64,000 nt of DNA from assembly GCF_016918035.1 (NCBI RefSeq), contig NZ_JAERWK010000021.1, forward strand, positions 62,001-126,000, in the 5' to 3' direction. Both the position numbers and the translations under genes were made by a program. Under the pieces are notes generated by a model. That model ran no database searches. It saw nothing but the letters and a program-made list of their open reading frames with translations, and was not told where the DNA came from. The DNA is from Nakamurella leprariae (GTDB lineage: Bacteria; Actinomycetota; Actinomycetes; Mycobacteriales; Nakamurellaceae). Shown here in pieces: positions 54,703 to 63,950 of the stretch; position 1 is the stretch's first letter, and every line of letters begins with the position of its first letter.

Positions 54703-54894
54703 ATGGACCGCCCCGGCGTCATGATCGCGCTCATCGTCGTCGCTGCGGTGATCCTCGTGGGCTCGGTGCTGACCGGTCTGCTGACCGACGCCGGTATCGG
54801 CGTGTGGTTCACGGCGGCCGCCATGCTCATCGCGGGGACCAACACGGCCTGGCTGCTGCGCCAGCAGCGTCGTCCTCGGCGCGACGAGATCTGA
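54703..54894 (+). CDS. Small two-helix membrane protein
   Basis: The 63-residue protein has two hydrophobic helices (MIALIVVAAVILVGSVLTGLL and VWFTAAAMLIAGTNTAWLL) and a basic C-terminus (RQQRRPRRDEI). The positive-inside rule places the tail in the cytosol. I do not recognise a named family; similar unnamed membrane proteins are common in actinobacteria. Codon use fits the surrounding genes. Confidence 0.6.
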   Translation: MDRPGVMIALIVVAAVILVGSVLTGLLTDAGIGVWFTAAAMLIAGTNTAWLLRQQRRPRRDEI

Positions 54895-55009
54895 CCCCCG
54901 GCGCTCGGTGTGGGCCGGCCGTGGCACCGTCAGGACGGCACGGCGGACCGGCTCGGGCGACCCCCGGTGCGCCGCCGCGGACCCCCGACCGGTCCCGCGG
55001 CGGTGTGGG

Positions 55010-55348
55010 TCAGCCCTGGCTGCGCAGGGCCGAGTTGATCGTCCCGGTGGACAGCACCGGCCCGGGTCCCATGGGCAGCTGCGGCATGAAGTACTGGGTC
55101 AGCACACCGACGAACCCGGTCCCGGCCGCGGCGCCGGCCAGGGCGTCCTCGCTCAGCTCCTCGTCGTCGGACACGGCCGGCGGCAGGGCGAGCACCATCT
55201 CGCCCGGCACGGACTCGACCACGGTGATGCCGACCTCGGCCGGCACCACGACGCCCTCGGCGCTCAGCGCGGCCCGCGGGTCGGCGATCAACGCCGCCCG
55301 GAACTCCGGGTCGGTGGCCGAACGGGTCAGCAGCTCGTTCATGTCCAT
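55010..55348 (-). CDS. Orphan NHLP-type RiPP precursor peptide
   Basis: The 112-residue protein matches the nitrile-hydratase-like leader peptide family. Residues 1-76 form the leader: LLTRSATDPEFRAALIADPR, an amphipathic middle ending VLALPP, an acidic SDDEELSEDALAG and a small-residue AGAAAG cleavage-type motif. Residues 77-112 are a core without Cys (TGFVGVLTQYFMPQLPMGPG and on). No radical-SAM, YcaO, lanthionine or peptidase-ABC gene is within 10 kb. ATG 55348 has GGAG upstream and a promoter at 55412-55440. Confidence 0.7.
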   Translation of the reverse strand: MDMNELLTRSATDPEFRAALIADPRAALSAEGVVVPAEVGITVVESVPGEMVLALPPAVSDDEELSEDALAGAAAGTGFVGVLTQYFMPQLPMGPGPVLSTGTINSALRSQG

Positions 55349-55411
55349 GGCACGACTCCGATCCTCGGGTGGGTCTGGGGCGGGCGTGCCGTGGTCACGC
55401 GAGCCGCTCGG

Positions 55412-55440
55412 ACTGTAACCGAGAGTTGATCACGAGTCAC
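55412..55440 (-). promoter_or_regulatory. Promoter of the NHLP precursor with overlapping inverted repeat
   Basis: On the minus strand GTGACT (55440-55435) and TACAGT (55417-55412) are 17 bases apart. An inverted repeat ATCACG (55429-55434) / CGTGAT (55445-55450) straddles the -35, as a repressor or activator site would. Transcription would start ~57 bases before the start codon at 55348. Confidence 0.45.
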
Positions 55441-55525
55441 TGCCCGTGATGGATCTGGCCGGTTGGCCCCTCAGTCCGGCCGGACGACGACGATCCGGTC
55501 GGCCATCGTGTCCCGGGAACGGTGG

Positions 55526-56485
55526 TCAGTGATCCGGGCGGCTCTGGTGGAACTCCCACGCGTCGCTGACCATGCGGTGCAGGTCGTACTGCGGTTGCCA
55601 GCCCAGGCGCTGCCGGGCGCGGTCGGCCGAGGCCACCAACTGGGTCGGGTCGCCGAGCCGGCGCGGCCCGATCGCGTGCGGCAGGGTCAGACCGGTCACC
55701 TCCTCGATGGTGGCGATGACCTCCTTGACGCTGAACCCGTTGCCGTTGCCCAGGTTGCAGATCAGGTGCTCGCCCGGGTGCGCGGCGTCCAGCGCGAGCA
55801 CGTGCGCCTTGGCCAGATCAGCCACGTGCACGTAGTCGCGGATCGGCGTGCCGTCCGGGGTCGGCCAGTCGTCGCCGTACACGGTGAGCTTGTCCCGCTT
55901 GCCCAGCACTGCGTCGAGGGCGATCGGGATGAGGTGGGTCTCGGTGGTGTGCCGCTCGCCCACCCCGTAGGCCGCGCCGGCCACGTTGAAGTACCGCAAC
56001 GACACCGCGGCCAGGTCGGTCGCCGTGCACTCGTTGGTGATCATCATGTCGACGGCCAGCTTGGTGGCGCCGTAGGTGTTCGTCGGCCGCGGCGCGACGT
56101 CCTCGGTGATCGGCACGGTGTCCGGCTCGCCGTAGGTGGCGGCCGTGGACGAGAAGACCAGCCGCGGGACCCCGTGCTCGGTGATCGCATCCAGCAGCGC
56201 CCGGCTGCCGACCACGTTGGTCCGCCAGTACATCGACGGGTGCGCCACCGACTCGCCGACCAGCGACTTCGCCGCGAAGTGCAGCACCGCGTCGAACCCG
56301 GCCCCGGCCAGCACCCGGCCGGCCGCGCTGATGTCGTCGACGACCAGCTCGACCCCGTCGGGCACCGAGTCGGCGTGACCGGTCGAGCAGTCGTCCAGCA
56401 CGACGACCTCGTGCCCCTCCTCGAGCAACACCCGCACCACGACGGAGCCGATGTACCCGGCCCCACCCACCACCAACGTCTTCAC
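55526..56485 (-). CDS. galE: UDP-glucose 4-epimerase
   Basis: The 319-residue short-chain dehydrogenase has GGAGYIGS at the NAD site, HFAAKSLVGESVAHP, FSSTAATYGEP and the catalytic YGATK pair, all GalE markers. C-terminal GRLGDPTQLVASADRA-like (RRLGDPTQ) completes the fold. It interconverts UDP-glucose and UDP-galactose for cell-wall or exopolysaccharide synthesis. GTG 56485 has GAGGAG at 8 bases. It lies 128 bases downstream of dnaB. Confidence 0.9.
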   Translation of the reverse strand: MKTLVVGGAGYIGSVVVRVLLEEGHEVVVLDDCSTGHADSVPDGVELVVDDISAAGRVLAGAGFDAVLHFAAKSLVGESVAHPSMYWRTNVVGSRALLDAITEHGVPRLVFSSTAATYGEPDTVPITEDVAPRPTNTYGATKLAVDMMITNECTATDLAAVSLRYFNVAGAAYGVGERHTTETHLIPIALDAVLGKRDKLTVYGDDWPTPDGTPIRDYVHVADLAKAHVLALDAAHPGEHLICNLGNGNGFSVKEVIATIEEVTGLTLPHAIGPRRLGDPTQLVASADRARQRLGWQPQYDLHRMVSDAWEFHQSRPDH

Positions 56486-56612
56486 GAGCGCGTCTCCTCT
56501 CACCGGCCCCGGAACCCGCGTCGACGGTAGTGGACGCAGCCTGCGGCGCCCGTCCCGTCGACGGTGAGGAAGACCGCAGCAACCCCGAGCCTGCCGGGGT
56601 GGGCGGGCCGGG

Positions 56613-58004
56613 TCAGCTGGCCAGGTCGGCGAACCGCGAGTAGTGCAACTGGTGGGCCACGGCCACCGTGGCGGTCGGGCCGTTGCGGTGCTTGGCCAGG
56701 ATGAGGTCCGCCTCGCCGGCCCGCGGATCGTCCGCCTCCCAGGCGTCCGGACGGTGCACCAGGATGACCATGTCGGCGTCCTGCTCGAGCGAGCCTGACT
56801 CACGCAGGTCGGACAGCATCGGGCGCTTGTCGGTGCGCTGCTCCGGACCACGGTTCAGCTGCGAGATCGCGATGACCGGCACCTCGAGCTCCTTGGCCAG
56901 CAGCTTCATCTGACGCGAGAACTCGGAGACCTCCTGCTGCCGGGACTCGACCTTCTTGCCCGAGGTCATCAGCTGCAGGTAGTCGAGCACGATCAGCTTG
57001 AGGTCGTGCCGCTGCTTCAGGCGCCGCGCCTTGGCCCGGATCTCCATCATCGTCATGTTCGGGCTGTCGTCGATGAACAGTGGCGCGTCGGAGATCTCGC
57101 TCATCCGGCGGACGATCTTCTGCCAGTCCTGCTCGCCCATGGTGCCGGCGCGCATGTGCCCCAGCTTGATCCCGGCCTCGGCCGAGAGCAGTCGCATGGT
57201 GATCTCGGTCTTGCTCATCTCCAGCGAGAAGATCACGGTGGCCATCCGGTGCTTCACCGCGGCGCTGCGCGCCCAGTCCAGGGCCAGGGTCGACTTCCCG
57301 ACACCCGGCCGCGCAGCCACGATGATCATCTGGCCCGGGTGCAGGCCGTTGGTCAGCCGGTCGAAGTCGGCGAAGCCCGTCGGCACACCGGCCGCCTGAC
57401 CACCGGCCGCGGCGATGGCGTCGATCTCGTCCATCGTCGGCTGCAGCAGCTCCTCGAGGACGACGTAGTCCTCGCTGGTGCGCCGCTCGGTGACCTCGTA
57501 CAGCTCAGCCTGGGCCCGGTCGACGATCTCGTCGACCTCACCGCCGCCGACCTCGCCCTCGTTGCCGCCGTAGCCCATCTGCACGATCCGGGTGCCGGCC
57601 TCGACCAGCCGCCGCAGGATGGCCTTCTCGGCGACGATCTGCGCGTAGTAGCCGGCGTTGGCGGCGGTCGGCACCGAGGCCATCAGCGTGTGCAGGTAGA
57701 CGGCGCCGCCGATCCGGGTCAGCGTGCCGCGGCGGTCCAGCTCGGCGGCCACCGTCACGGTGTCGGCCGGCTCGCCCCGCGAGTACAGGTCCATGATCGC
57801 GTCGAAGACGAGCGAGTGGGCCGGCTTGTAGAAGTCCGGTGACCGCAGCACCTCGACGACGTCGGCGATGGCGTCCTTGGACAGCAGCATGCCGCCGAGC
57901 ACCGACTGCTCGGCCGGCAGATCCTGCGGCGGCTGCCGATCCAGAGGGACCGGTGCGTCCGTCCGTGCCGGTCGCCCCTGCCAGCGGTCATCGACCACCG
58001 CCAT
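56613..58004 (-). CDS. dnaB: Replicative DNA helicase DnaB
   Basis: The 463-residue hexameric helicase has the N-terminal primase-interaction domain (DLPAEQSVLGGMLLSKDAI), Walker A ARPGVGKST, LIVLDYLQLM and ISQLNRGPEQRTDKRP. Unlike several actinobacterial homologues it has no intein. It unwinds DNA at replication forks. ATG 58004 was chosen; GTG 58016 is a close alternative. It usually follows rplI; here a xylulokinase gene on the other strand separates the two. Confidence 0.93.
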   Translation of the reverse strand: MAVVDDRWQGRPARTDAPVPLDRQPPQDLPAEQSVLGGMLLSKDAIADVVEVLRSPDFYKPAHSLVFDAIMDLYSRGEPADTVTVAAELDRRGTLTRIGGAVYLHTLMASVPTAANAGYYAQIVAEKAILRRLVEAGTRIVQMGYGGNEGEVGGGEVDEIVDRAQAELYEVTERRTSEDYVVLEELLQPTMDEIDAIAAAGGQAAGVPTGFADFDRLTNGLHPGQMIIVAARPGVGKSTLALDWARSAAVKHRMATVIFSLEMSKTEITMRLLSAEAGIKLGHMRAGTMGEQDWQKIVRRMSEISDAPLFIDDSPNMTMMEIRAKARRLKQRHDLKLIVLDYLQLMTSGKKVESRQQEVSEFSRQMKLLAKELEVPVIAISQLNRGPEQRTDKRPMLSDLRESGSLEQDADMVILVHRPDAWEADDPRAGEADLILAKHRNGPTATVAVAHQLHYSRFADLAS

Positions 58005-59034
58005 CTCGTGTCCCACCCTCTCCTGCCCGCGCCGCGGACGTCCCCGACGGGCGTCCGGTCGGCACCGCCCCGACCACTCACGAACCACCAACGTCGCACA
58101 TCGCGGATCCCGCGTCGTGCCCCGGCACCGCTGTGCCGGCGAGCGCCGGACCCGTCCCGATCCGGCGCGGACGACGATCGACCGCTGTCCGGATCTGTCT
58201 ACCGCGCACCCCCGACAGACCGGCATTCGGACCGCTGGGGCAGGTGACGGACCGTCTGCTGGACCGTCACCGGGCACCCGCCGGACCGACCGCCACCGCG
58301 GCGACGAGCACCCCGACCGGATGACCCCCGTGGCAGCGTCGGAACGGTAGAGCCACGACGGGTCGAGGGACAATCGGGACTGTGCACACCAGGAGGACCG
58401 GATGTGCACAAGCTCCGCATCACCGCAGGTCCACCACCCACACCGTGTGGACAGCTTTGGGGAAATGTCCGAGCCCTCGTCCCATCACCGCAGGTCAACG
58501 GCTCGCAGGCGTCACAGCCTCTGTGGACAACGGATCAATGGCCACCACTCGGCGCGCCGCGACCGGCGTGTCGGAACCGTGATCAACCGCTCGGCCTGTG
58601 ATCGGGCCGAGATCCGGGCGTGATCGCGGCCACGATCGGCTGGTCCGCAGCGCGGAGCGAGCGCGGTCACCCCTCGGGCGGTGTGCCACTCGATCGAGGG
58701 ACAGTGGTCGTCGCGGTGTGTCGTTCACTCAGCGTGACGATCGATCCGCGATCCGACGAGCCGCCTCGTGTCCGGCCACGTGCGTCCGCATCGCGACGGC
58801 GGTGGACGTCCCGGAGCACACGTCGACGAACACCCGAGCCGCAGCACGCCCGACCGCCCGACCGGGCCCACGTCGCCTTCGGTGCGTCTTCGTTGATTCC
58901 CGTTCGACGTCGTGCGGACCACCGACCCGCCAGGAGCTCGGATCACCGGCGCGGCGCCGGTTGCCGCGGTCGGTGGACCCCGGGTAGGAACCTGTCATGA
59001 CCATCTGCTGCCGCAGCCTCCGTCCGGACCGCCG
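58005..59034. other. 1-kb intergenic region with DnaA-box-like sites upstream of dnaB
   Basis: No gene is supportable here. It contains one perfect actinobacterial DnaA box (TGTGGACAA, 58522-58530, reverse of TTGTCCACA) and two one-mismatch boxes at 58403-58411 and 58446-58454. A TGTGCACA palindrome at 58381-58388 and a 14-bp direct repeat CATCACCGCAGGTC at 58418-58431 and 58483-58496 also occur. The far part (58540-59030) is rich in GTGATC/CGATC words. It should hold the promoters of dnaB and xylB. Confidence 0.6.
58418..58496 (+). repeat. Direct repeat pair CATCACCGCAGGTC
   Basis: Two exact 14-bp copies lie at 58418-58431 and 58483-58496, 65 bases apart start to start, flanked by DnaA-box-like sequences. 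The spacing is about six helical turns, which would place bound proteins on one face. Confidence 0.7.
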
Positions 59035-60429
59035 ATGAGCGGCCGTCTGGTCGCGGGGATCGATTCGTCGACCCAGTCGTGCAAGGTGGTGGTGCGGGAC
59101 GCGGAGTCCGGGGTGCTGGTGCGGGACGGCCGGGCCGGGCATCCGGAGGGCACCGAGGTCGATCCGCGGGCCTGGGAGGACGCGCTGGGGCAGGCGGTGG
59201 CCGCAGCCGGTGGGCTGGCCGACGTCGCGGCGGTGTCGGTGGGCGGGCAGCAGCACGGCCTGGTCTGCCTGGACGCCGACGGGGCCGTGGTCCGGCCCGC
59301 GCTGCTGTGGAACGACACCCGCTCGGCGGACGCGGCCGCGGCCCTGGTGGACGAACTGGGCGCCGCCGCGTGGGCAGACGGCACCGGCACGGTCCCGGTC
59401 GCCTCGATCACGGTGAGCAAGCTGCGCTGGCTGGCCGAGCACGAACCCGAGTCGGCGCGGCGGACGGCCGCAGTGTGCCTGCCGCACGACTGGTTGACCT
59501 GGCGGCTGACCGGGTCGACCGACCTGGCCGACCTGGTCACCGACCGATCCGATGCCTCCGGCACCGGGTACTTCGACGCTCGCACCGGGCAGTACCGCCG
59601 GGACCTGCTGGCCCACGCGTTCGGCCGGGACGACGTGGTGCTGCCCCGGGTGCTGGACCCGGCCGGCGCGATCCAGGGCCCCGGGTTCCTGCTGGCCGCC
59701 GGGGCCGGCGACAACGCCGCCGCGGCGCTGGGTCTGGACGCCGGGGACGACGTGGTCGTCTCGCTCGGCACCTCCGGGGTGGTCTCGGCGCGCACCAGGG
59801 TGCAGCCGGCCGACCCGTCCGGCACCATCGCCGGGTTCGCCGACGCCACCGGCGCGTTCCTGCCGCTGGTGGTCACCCTGAACGCGGCCCGGGTGCTGGA
59901 CGCGGCCGCCCGGCTGCTGCGGGTCGACCACAGCGAACTGAGCCGGCTGGCGCTGGCCGCCCCACCCGGCGCCGACGGCCTGGTGCTGGTGCCCTACCTG
60001 GAAGGGGAACGGACCCCGAACCTGCCCGAGGCGACCGGCGCCGTGCACGGCCTCACCCTGGCCACCGCCCGACCCGAGCACCTGGCCCGCGCCGCCGTGG
60101 AAGGCATGCTCAGCGGCCAACGGGTCGGCATCGACGCGCTGCGCACCGCCGGCGCCACCGTCGACGCCGTCCGCCTCATCGGCGGCGCCGCCCGCTCCCA
60201 GGCCGTCCGCCGGATCGCACCCACCGTCTTCGGCGTGCCCGTCCTGGTTCCCGCCCCCGGCGAGTACGTCGCCGACGGCGCCGCCCGCCAAGCCGCCTGG
60301 GCCCTGCACGGGGGGACCGAACCGCCGGCCTGGCCCGCGGCCGCCGCCCCCCAACGCCACGAGGGCGACGAGACACCAGGGCTGGCCGACCGGTTCCGGG
60401 ACGCGGCCGGTCGCTGGCTGCCGCGCTGA
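59035..60429 (+). CDS. xylB: Xylulokinase, FGGY family
   Basis: The 464-residue sugar kinase has the FGGY N-terminal ATP site [39 protein letters not shown] and C-terminal [18 protein letters not shown]. The sequence is closest to xylulokinases. It phosphorylates xylulose for the pentose phosphate pathway. ATG 59035 begins the conserved domain. It lies opposite and between rplI and dnaB, an insertion into a normally compact order. No xylose isomerase is nearby. Confidence 0.85.
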   Translation: MSGRLVAGIDSSTQSCKVVVRDAESGVLVRDGRAGHPEGTEVDPRAWEDALGQAVAAAGGLADVAAVSVGGQQHGLVCLDADGAVVRPALLWNDTRSADAAAALVDELGAAAWADGTGTVPVASITVSKLRWLAEHEPESARRTAAVCLPHDWLTWRLTGSTDLADLVTDRSDASGTGYFDARTGQYRRDLLAHAFGRDDVVLPRVLDPAGAIQGPGFLLAAGAGDNAAAALGLDAGDDVVVSLGTSGVVSARTRVQPADPSGTIAGFADATGAFLPLVVTLNAARVLDAAARLLRVDHSELSRLALAAPPGADGLVLVPYLEGERTPNLPEATGAVHGLTLATARPEHLARAAVEGMLSGQRVGIDALRTAGATVDAVRLIGGAARSQAVRRIAPTVFGVPVLVPAPGEYVADGAARQAAWALHGGTEPPAWPAAAAPQRHEGDETPGLADRFRDAAGRWLPR

Positions 60430-60470
60430 CACCCTCCGAGTCACCACCGGTTCCGGCCCGGAAGCGCAGC

Positions 60471-60503
60471 AGGCCCCGTCGATCGCAGGGATCGACGGGG
60501 CCT
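60471..60503. terminator. Bidirectional terminator between xylB and rplI
   Basis: A perfect 14-bp stem AGGCCCCGTCGATC (60471-60484) / GATCGACGGGGCCT (60490-60503) with a 5-base loop lies between the convergent ends of xylB and rplI. It would stop transcription from both sides. Confidence 0.8.
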
Positions 60504-60543
60504 GGTGCGCGCGGTGTCGGGTCACACCCGGATCACACTCAGA

Positions 60544-60996
60544 TCATTCGGCGGCGACCCGCAGGGTGACGGTGGCCGAGACACCCGGGTGCAGCTTGAC
60601 GGTCACCGGGTGCTTGCCCACAGTCTTGATGTGGCCGTCGGTCTCGATGATCCGCTTGTCCAGGACGGGACCGCCCGCGGCCTTGATGGCGGCAGCCACG
60701 TCGGCGGTGGTGATGGACCCGAACAGCTTGCTGCCGTCGCCGGTGGTGCGGGCGGTGATGACGACCTCGCCGGTCTTCTCCAGCGCCTGCTTCACCTCGT
60801 TGGCGTGCTCGACGCCGCGGATCTCCCGAGCCAGCTGGGCCCGCTTGATCGTGGCGATCTGCTTCTCGGCGCCCTTGGTGGCCGGGATGGCCAGGCCGCG
60901 CGGCAGCAGGAAGTTCCGGCCGTAGCCGTCCTTGACCTCGACGACCTCGCCGGGGGCACCCAGGCCGGGCACGTCGGTGGTGAGGATGAGCTTCAT
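60544..60996 (-). CDS. rplI: 50S ribosomal protein L9
   Basis: The 150-residue protein is a typical L9: [37 protein letters not shown]-terminal domain in order, a long central helix ([16 protein letters not shown]) and the C-terminal domain with [14 protein letters not shown]. It binds 23S rRNA near the L1 stalk base. It is the last gene of the rpsF-ssb-rpsR-rplI group, 31 bases after rpsR. Confidence 0.96.
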   Translation of the reverse strand: MKLILTTDVPGLGAPGEVVEVKDGYGRNFLLPRGLAIPATKGAEKQIATIKRAQLAREIRGVEHANEVKQALEKTGEVVITARTTGDGSKLFGSITTADVAAAIKAAGGPVLDKRIIETDGHIKTVGKHPVTVKLHPGVSATVTLRVAAE

Positions 60997-61027
60997 GGTG
61001 CGATCTCCTTCGGTTCCCTGAGCGCGC

Positions 61028-61264
61028 TCAGCGAGCGGTGGAGGTGTAGGGCAGCAGAGCCACCTCGCGGGCGTTCTTGACGGCCGTGGCGATGTCGCGC
61101 TGGTGCTGGGTGCAGTTGCCGGTGACCCGGCGGGCACGGATCTTGCCGCGGTCGGAGATGAACCGACGCAGCAGGGTGGTGTCCTTGTAGTCGATCGGCT
61201 GGGCGTTCTCCTTGCAGAACGCGCAGACCTTCTTCTTCGGCTTGCGGACCGGAGGCTTGGGCAT
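61028..61264 (-). CDS. rpsR: 30S ribosomal protein S18
   Basis: The 78-residue protein has the S18 features [11 protein letters not shown] (Cys pair of the zinc-type form), [19 protein letters not shown] and [22 protein letters not shown]. It binds beside S6 in the small-subunit platform. The two CxxC-side cysteines indicate the zinc-binding paralogue type. It is co-directional with ssb (194-base gap) and rplI. Confidence 0.95.
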   Translation of the reverse strand: MPKPPVRKPKKKVCAFCKENAQPIDYKDTTLLRRFISDRGKIRARRVTGNCTQHQRDIATAVKNAREVALLPYTSTAR

Positions 61265-61458
61265 GGATGGCTTCCTTCGATGAGTCTGGTGTCCCGGCGG
61301 CGCACGAGCGTGGCGCCGGCACGGAGGTGGTCGGCTCGGCCCGGGACCGGTGACGCGCGGCCCGCTCGGAGGCGGGACCGGCGGTGACCGACCCGACGAG
61401 GGTCAGAACCGGGGAAACGACGGCAGACGGCTGGACCGCTGCGCTCAGCACGCTGCGA

Positions 61459-61977
61459 TCAGAACGGCGGTTCGTCGGAGTACCCGCCGCCGGCCGGCGG
61501 CGCCGATCCCCACGGGTCGTCCGACGGCGGCGCGGAACGACCGCCGCCACCACCGCCGTAGCCGCCACCACCGCCACCACCGAAGCCGCCACCACCACTG
61601 CCGCCGTCAGCCCGGGCGACCCGGTTGACCTTGGCCGTGGCGTACCGCAGCGACGGGCCGATCTCGTCGACCTCCAACTCGATGACGGTGCGCTTCTCGC
61701 CTTCCTTCGTCTCGAAGGAACGCTGCTTGAGTCGCCCGCTGACGATCACCCGGGAGCCCCGGGTGAGCGACTCGGCCACGTTCTCGGCGGCCTGGCGCCA
61801 GATGTTGCAGCGCAGGAACAGCGCCTCGCCGTCCTTCCACTCACCGGAGGCGCGGTCGAAGGTGCGAGGGGTCGACGCGACGGTGAAGTTGGCCACCGCA
61901 GCGCCGGACGCCGTGAAACGCAGCTCGGGGTCGGCGGTCAGGTTGCCGACCACCGTGATGACGGTGTCGCCTGCCAT
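61459..61977 (-). CDS. ssb: Single-stranded DNA-binding protein
   Basis: The 172-residue SSB has the OB fold (residues ~1-112; [39 protein letters not shown]), a Gly-rich linker and the acidic tip DEPPF that recruits partners. It coats single-stranded DNA in replication and repair. It lies 13 bases after rpsF, so S6, SSB, S18 and L9 are probably co-transcribed. The linker ([15 protein letters not shown]) is short and glycine-dominated. Confidence 0.95.
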   Translation of the reverse strand: MAGDTVITVVGNLTADPELRFTASGAAVANFTVASTPRTFDRASGEWKDGEALFLRCNIWRQAAENVAESLTRGSRVIVSGRLKQRSFETKEGEKRTVIELEVDEIGPSLRYATAKVNRVARADGGSGGGGFGGGGGGGYGGGGGGRSAPPSDDPWGSAPPAGGGYSDEPPF

Positions 61978-61990
61978 GTCGTCCGGGTCC

Positions 61991-62299
61991 TTACTTGGCG
62001 TCCGGGCGGATGATCTTCGTCCGCAGCACGTTCTCGTTGAGGTTGAGCTGACGGTCCAGCTCGGCGACGACCGCCGACTGACACTTGACGGTGATCACCG
62101 CGTAGATGCCCTCGGCGTTCTTCTTGATCTCGAACGCCAGCCGGCGACGACCCCAGACGTCGACGGTGTCGACGGTGCCGCCACCCTGCCGGATGACGTT
62201 GAGGAAGGTGTCGATGGACGGAGCGACCGTGCGCTCGTCCAGACTCGGGTCGAGGATGAGCAGCAGCTCATAGGAACGCGGAGCGGTGGAAACGCTCAC
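61991..62299 (-). CDS. rpsF: 30S ribosomal protein S6
   Basis: The 102-residue protein is S6: [38 protein letters not shown] and [19 protein letters not shown] 62299 follows AGGAGG at 6 bases. It is the first gene of the ribosomal/SSB operon. The frame is open upstream to 62455, but that sequence is not S6-like. Confidence 0.95.
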   Translation of the reverse strand: MSVSTAPRSYELLLILDPSLDERTVAPSIDTFLNVIRQGGGTVDTVDVWGRRRLAFEIKKNAEGIYAVITVKCQSAVVAELDRQLNLNENVLRTKIIRPDAK

Positions 62300-62565
62300 A
62301 TCGGCCTCCTGTGGTCTCATCGGCCGTGGTCGATCCACGGCAGGAGGATGTCGCCCGCCCACACCCGCGGGAGCGCGTCCGGGAGCGCCTCGGTGGCGCC
62401 GGTCCGGACACGATCCACCCGGCCACGACGGCTCGGGGACGACGCGCACGCGCACGACGGATCCCGGGCACGCTGGAGCCGGGCGGATGGCAACCTGACC
62501 ATGCTACCAGCGGCGCAGCCGCCGACTCGGACCCCGGTCGGTCCGCACCCGGCGGCCGGCGGCGC

Positions 62566-63012
62566 TCAGGACCAGTCGGCCCCGCGGTAGGTGCCGAAGC
62601 TCCACAGGTTGCCCTCCGGGTCCCGGGCGGTGAACTCGGTGGACCCGTAGTCCCGCTCGACCGGTGCTTCCAGGATCTCCGCCCCGGCCACCGCCGCCCG
62701 CCGGTGCAACGCCGGCACGTCGTCGACCACGACGTAGACGGAGCCTGAGCCCGGCGGCACCGGCCAGCGGTCCTCCGGGTCGTCCCGGACGGAGCCGAGC
62801 ATGACGCCGCCGCCGGCCGGCCCGGCGAGTTCGGCGTGCTCGACCCGGTCGCCGTCACCGTGCACGGTGACCACGCGGAAGTCGAAGGCCGTGGTCAGGA
62901 AGTCGATGAGCCCGCGGGCGTTCCGCGCGCGCAGCGCGGGCCACACCTGTGGGGCGGGCGTGCTGGTCGCCGTCCGCCGGTCGGTCTGGAGGTCGGTCCG
63001 GTTCTCGGTCAT
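62566..63012 (-). CDS. VOC-family (glyoxalase-like) protein
   Basis: The 148-residue protein has the VOC fold of the PhnB/bleomycin-resistance type: VWPALRARNARGLIDFLTTAFDF, GGVMLGSVRDD and RDPEGNLWSFGTY at the C-terminus. Its start overlaps the AraC regulator stop by 4 bp, so the two are co-expressed. AraC-VOC pairs are common in actinobacteria. The ligand is unknown. Confidence 0.82.
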   Translation of the reverse strand: MTENRTDLQTDRRTATSTPAPQVWPALRARNARGLIDFLTTAFDFRVVTVHGDGDRVEHAELAGPAGGGVMLGSVRDDPEDRWPVPPGSGSVYVVVDDVPALHRRAAVAGAEILEAPVERDYGSTEFTARDPEGNLWSFGTYRGADWS

Positions 63013-63950
63013 GACACCGACCGTGCCACCTGCGGACGGGCCCGGTCTTGAACGAATCGGTGATCGGCGCGGTGACCGTCGGCGTCCGCCTCGGCCGCGG
63101 CTCCGGTCTCCACGAGCATGCCCGACTCCGCGGCCACCCAGCCCGTCGGCGGCAGCCCGGAGAGCGACCGCCACTCCCGGGTCAGGTGCGCCTGGTCGGC
63201 GTAGCCGCACTCGGCCGCGAGCGTGGCCAGGTCCCAGTCACGACCGGCCGCGACCCGGCCGCCGAGCCGGCGGCGGGCCCGGTCGAACCGGGCCACCCGG
63301 GCGACCGTCTTGGGCGGCAATCCGGTCTCGGCCCGCATCCGTGCGGTCAGTCGCCGCGGCGACCATCCCACCGCCCGGGCGACCGCGTCGATCCGCACCC
63401 GGCCGGCGTCCGCGTGGATCAACCGCCACGCCTCCCGCAGCTCGGCCGGGACCGTCCAGCGGTGGTCACCAGCGGCCAGCCGGGCCAGCAGCGCCGTCTG
63501 CACCACGGCCAACCGGCTCGCCCATCCGGACGCCGCGCGGAAGTCCTCCACCAGTGCGGCCGCTCCGCCACCGAACAGGTCGGCCAGGTCGGCGTCCCAG
63601 CACACGAGCGCGCCGGCCGGACACCCGAGCAGCGCCCGAGACCCCCACGGCGTGAGCGCGACCTGCGCGCCCCACTGCCGCCCCTCGTGCCGGATGAGGG
63701 CCGGGCGGGCGTGCAGGCCGCCGACCATGGCGTCCCACCGGGCGGGCGGCTGCCCGGGATCGGCGTGCGCGGCCAGGTGCAGCGGCTCGTCCACGGTGAG
63801 GATCAGCGTGAGGTACGGCGACGGCAGACCGCGGTGCTGCCCGGGCGGCAGGCCCTCCTGCCGGTACCCGGTGATGGCGGCGACGAACGGCCGCAGCGCC
63901 GGATGGACGGGCCACGGCACCGACTCGGACAGCACAGACGCCGGGTGCAC
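63009..63950 (-). CDS. AraC-family transcriptional regulator
   Basis: The 313-residue protein has an N-terminal ligand part (residues ~1-165) and a C-terminal double helix-turn-helix (IDAVARAVGWSPRRLTARM and LATLAAECGYADQAHLTREW). It overlaps the VOC gene downstream (4 bp) and probably regulates it. The last ~35 residues form a variable tail. ATG 63950 is the only good start before the window end. Confidence 0.85.
   Translation of the reverse strand: MHPASVLSESVPWPVHPALRPFVAAITGYRQEGLPPGQHRGLPSPYLTLILTVDEPLHLAAHADPGQPPARWDAMVGGLHARPALIRHEGRQWGAQVALTPWGSRALLGCPAGALVCWDADLADLFGGGAAALVEDFRAASGWASRLAVVQTALLARLAAGDHRWTVPAELREAWRLIHADAGRVRIDAVARAVGWSPRRLTARMRAETGLPPKTVARVARFDRARRRLGGRVAAGRDWDLATLAAECGYADQAHLTREWRSLSGLPPTGWVAAESGMLVETGAAAEADADGHRADHRFVQDRARPQVARSVS

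Noticed and set aside
56613-58004. Intein in DnaB
   Set aside because: The helicase motifs are contiguous and the protein has normal length.
58381-58530. Chromosomal origin oriC
   Set aside because: Only one perfect and two near-perfect DnaA boxes, no AT-rich unwinding stretch and no dnaA or dnaN nearby.
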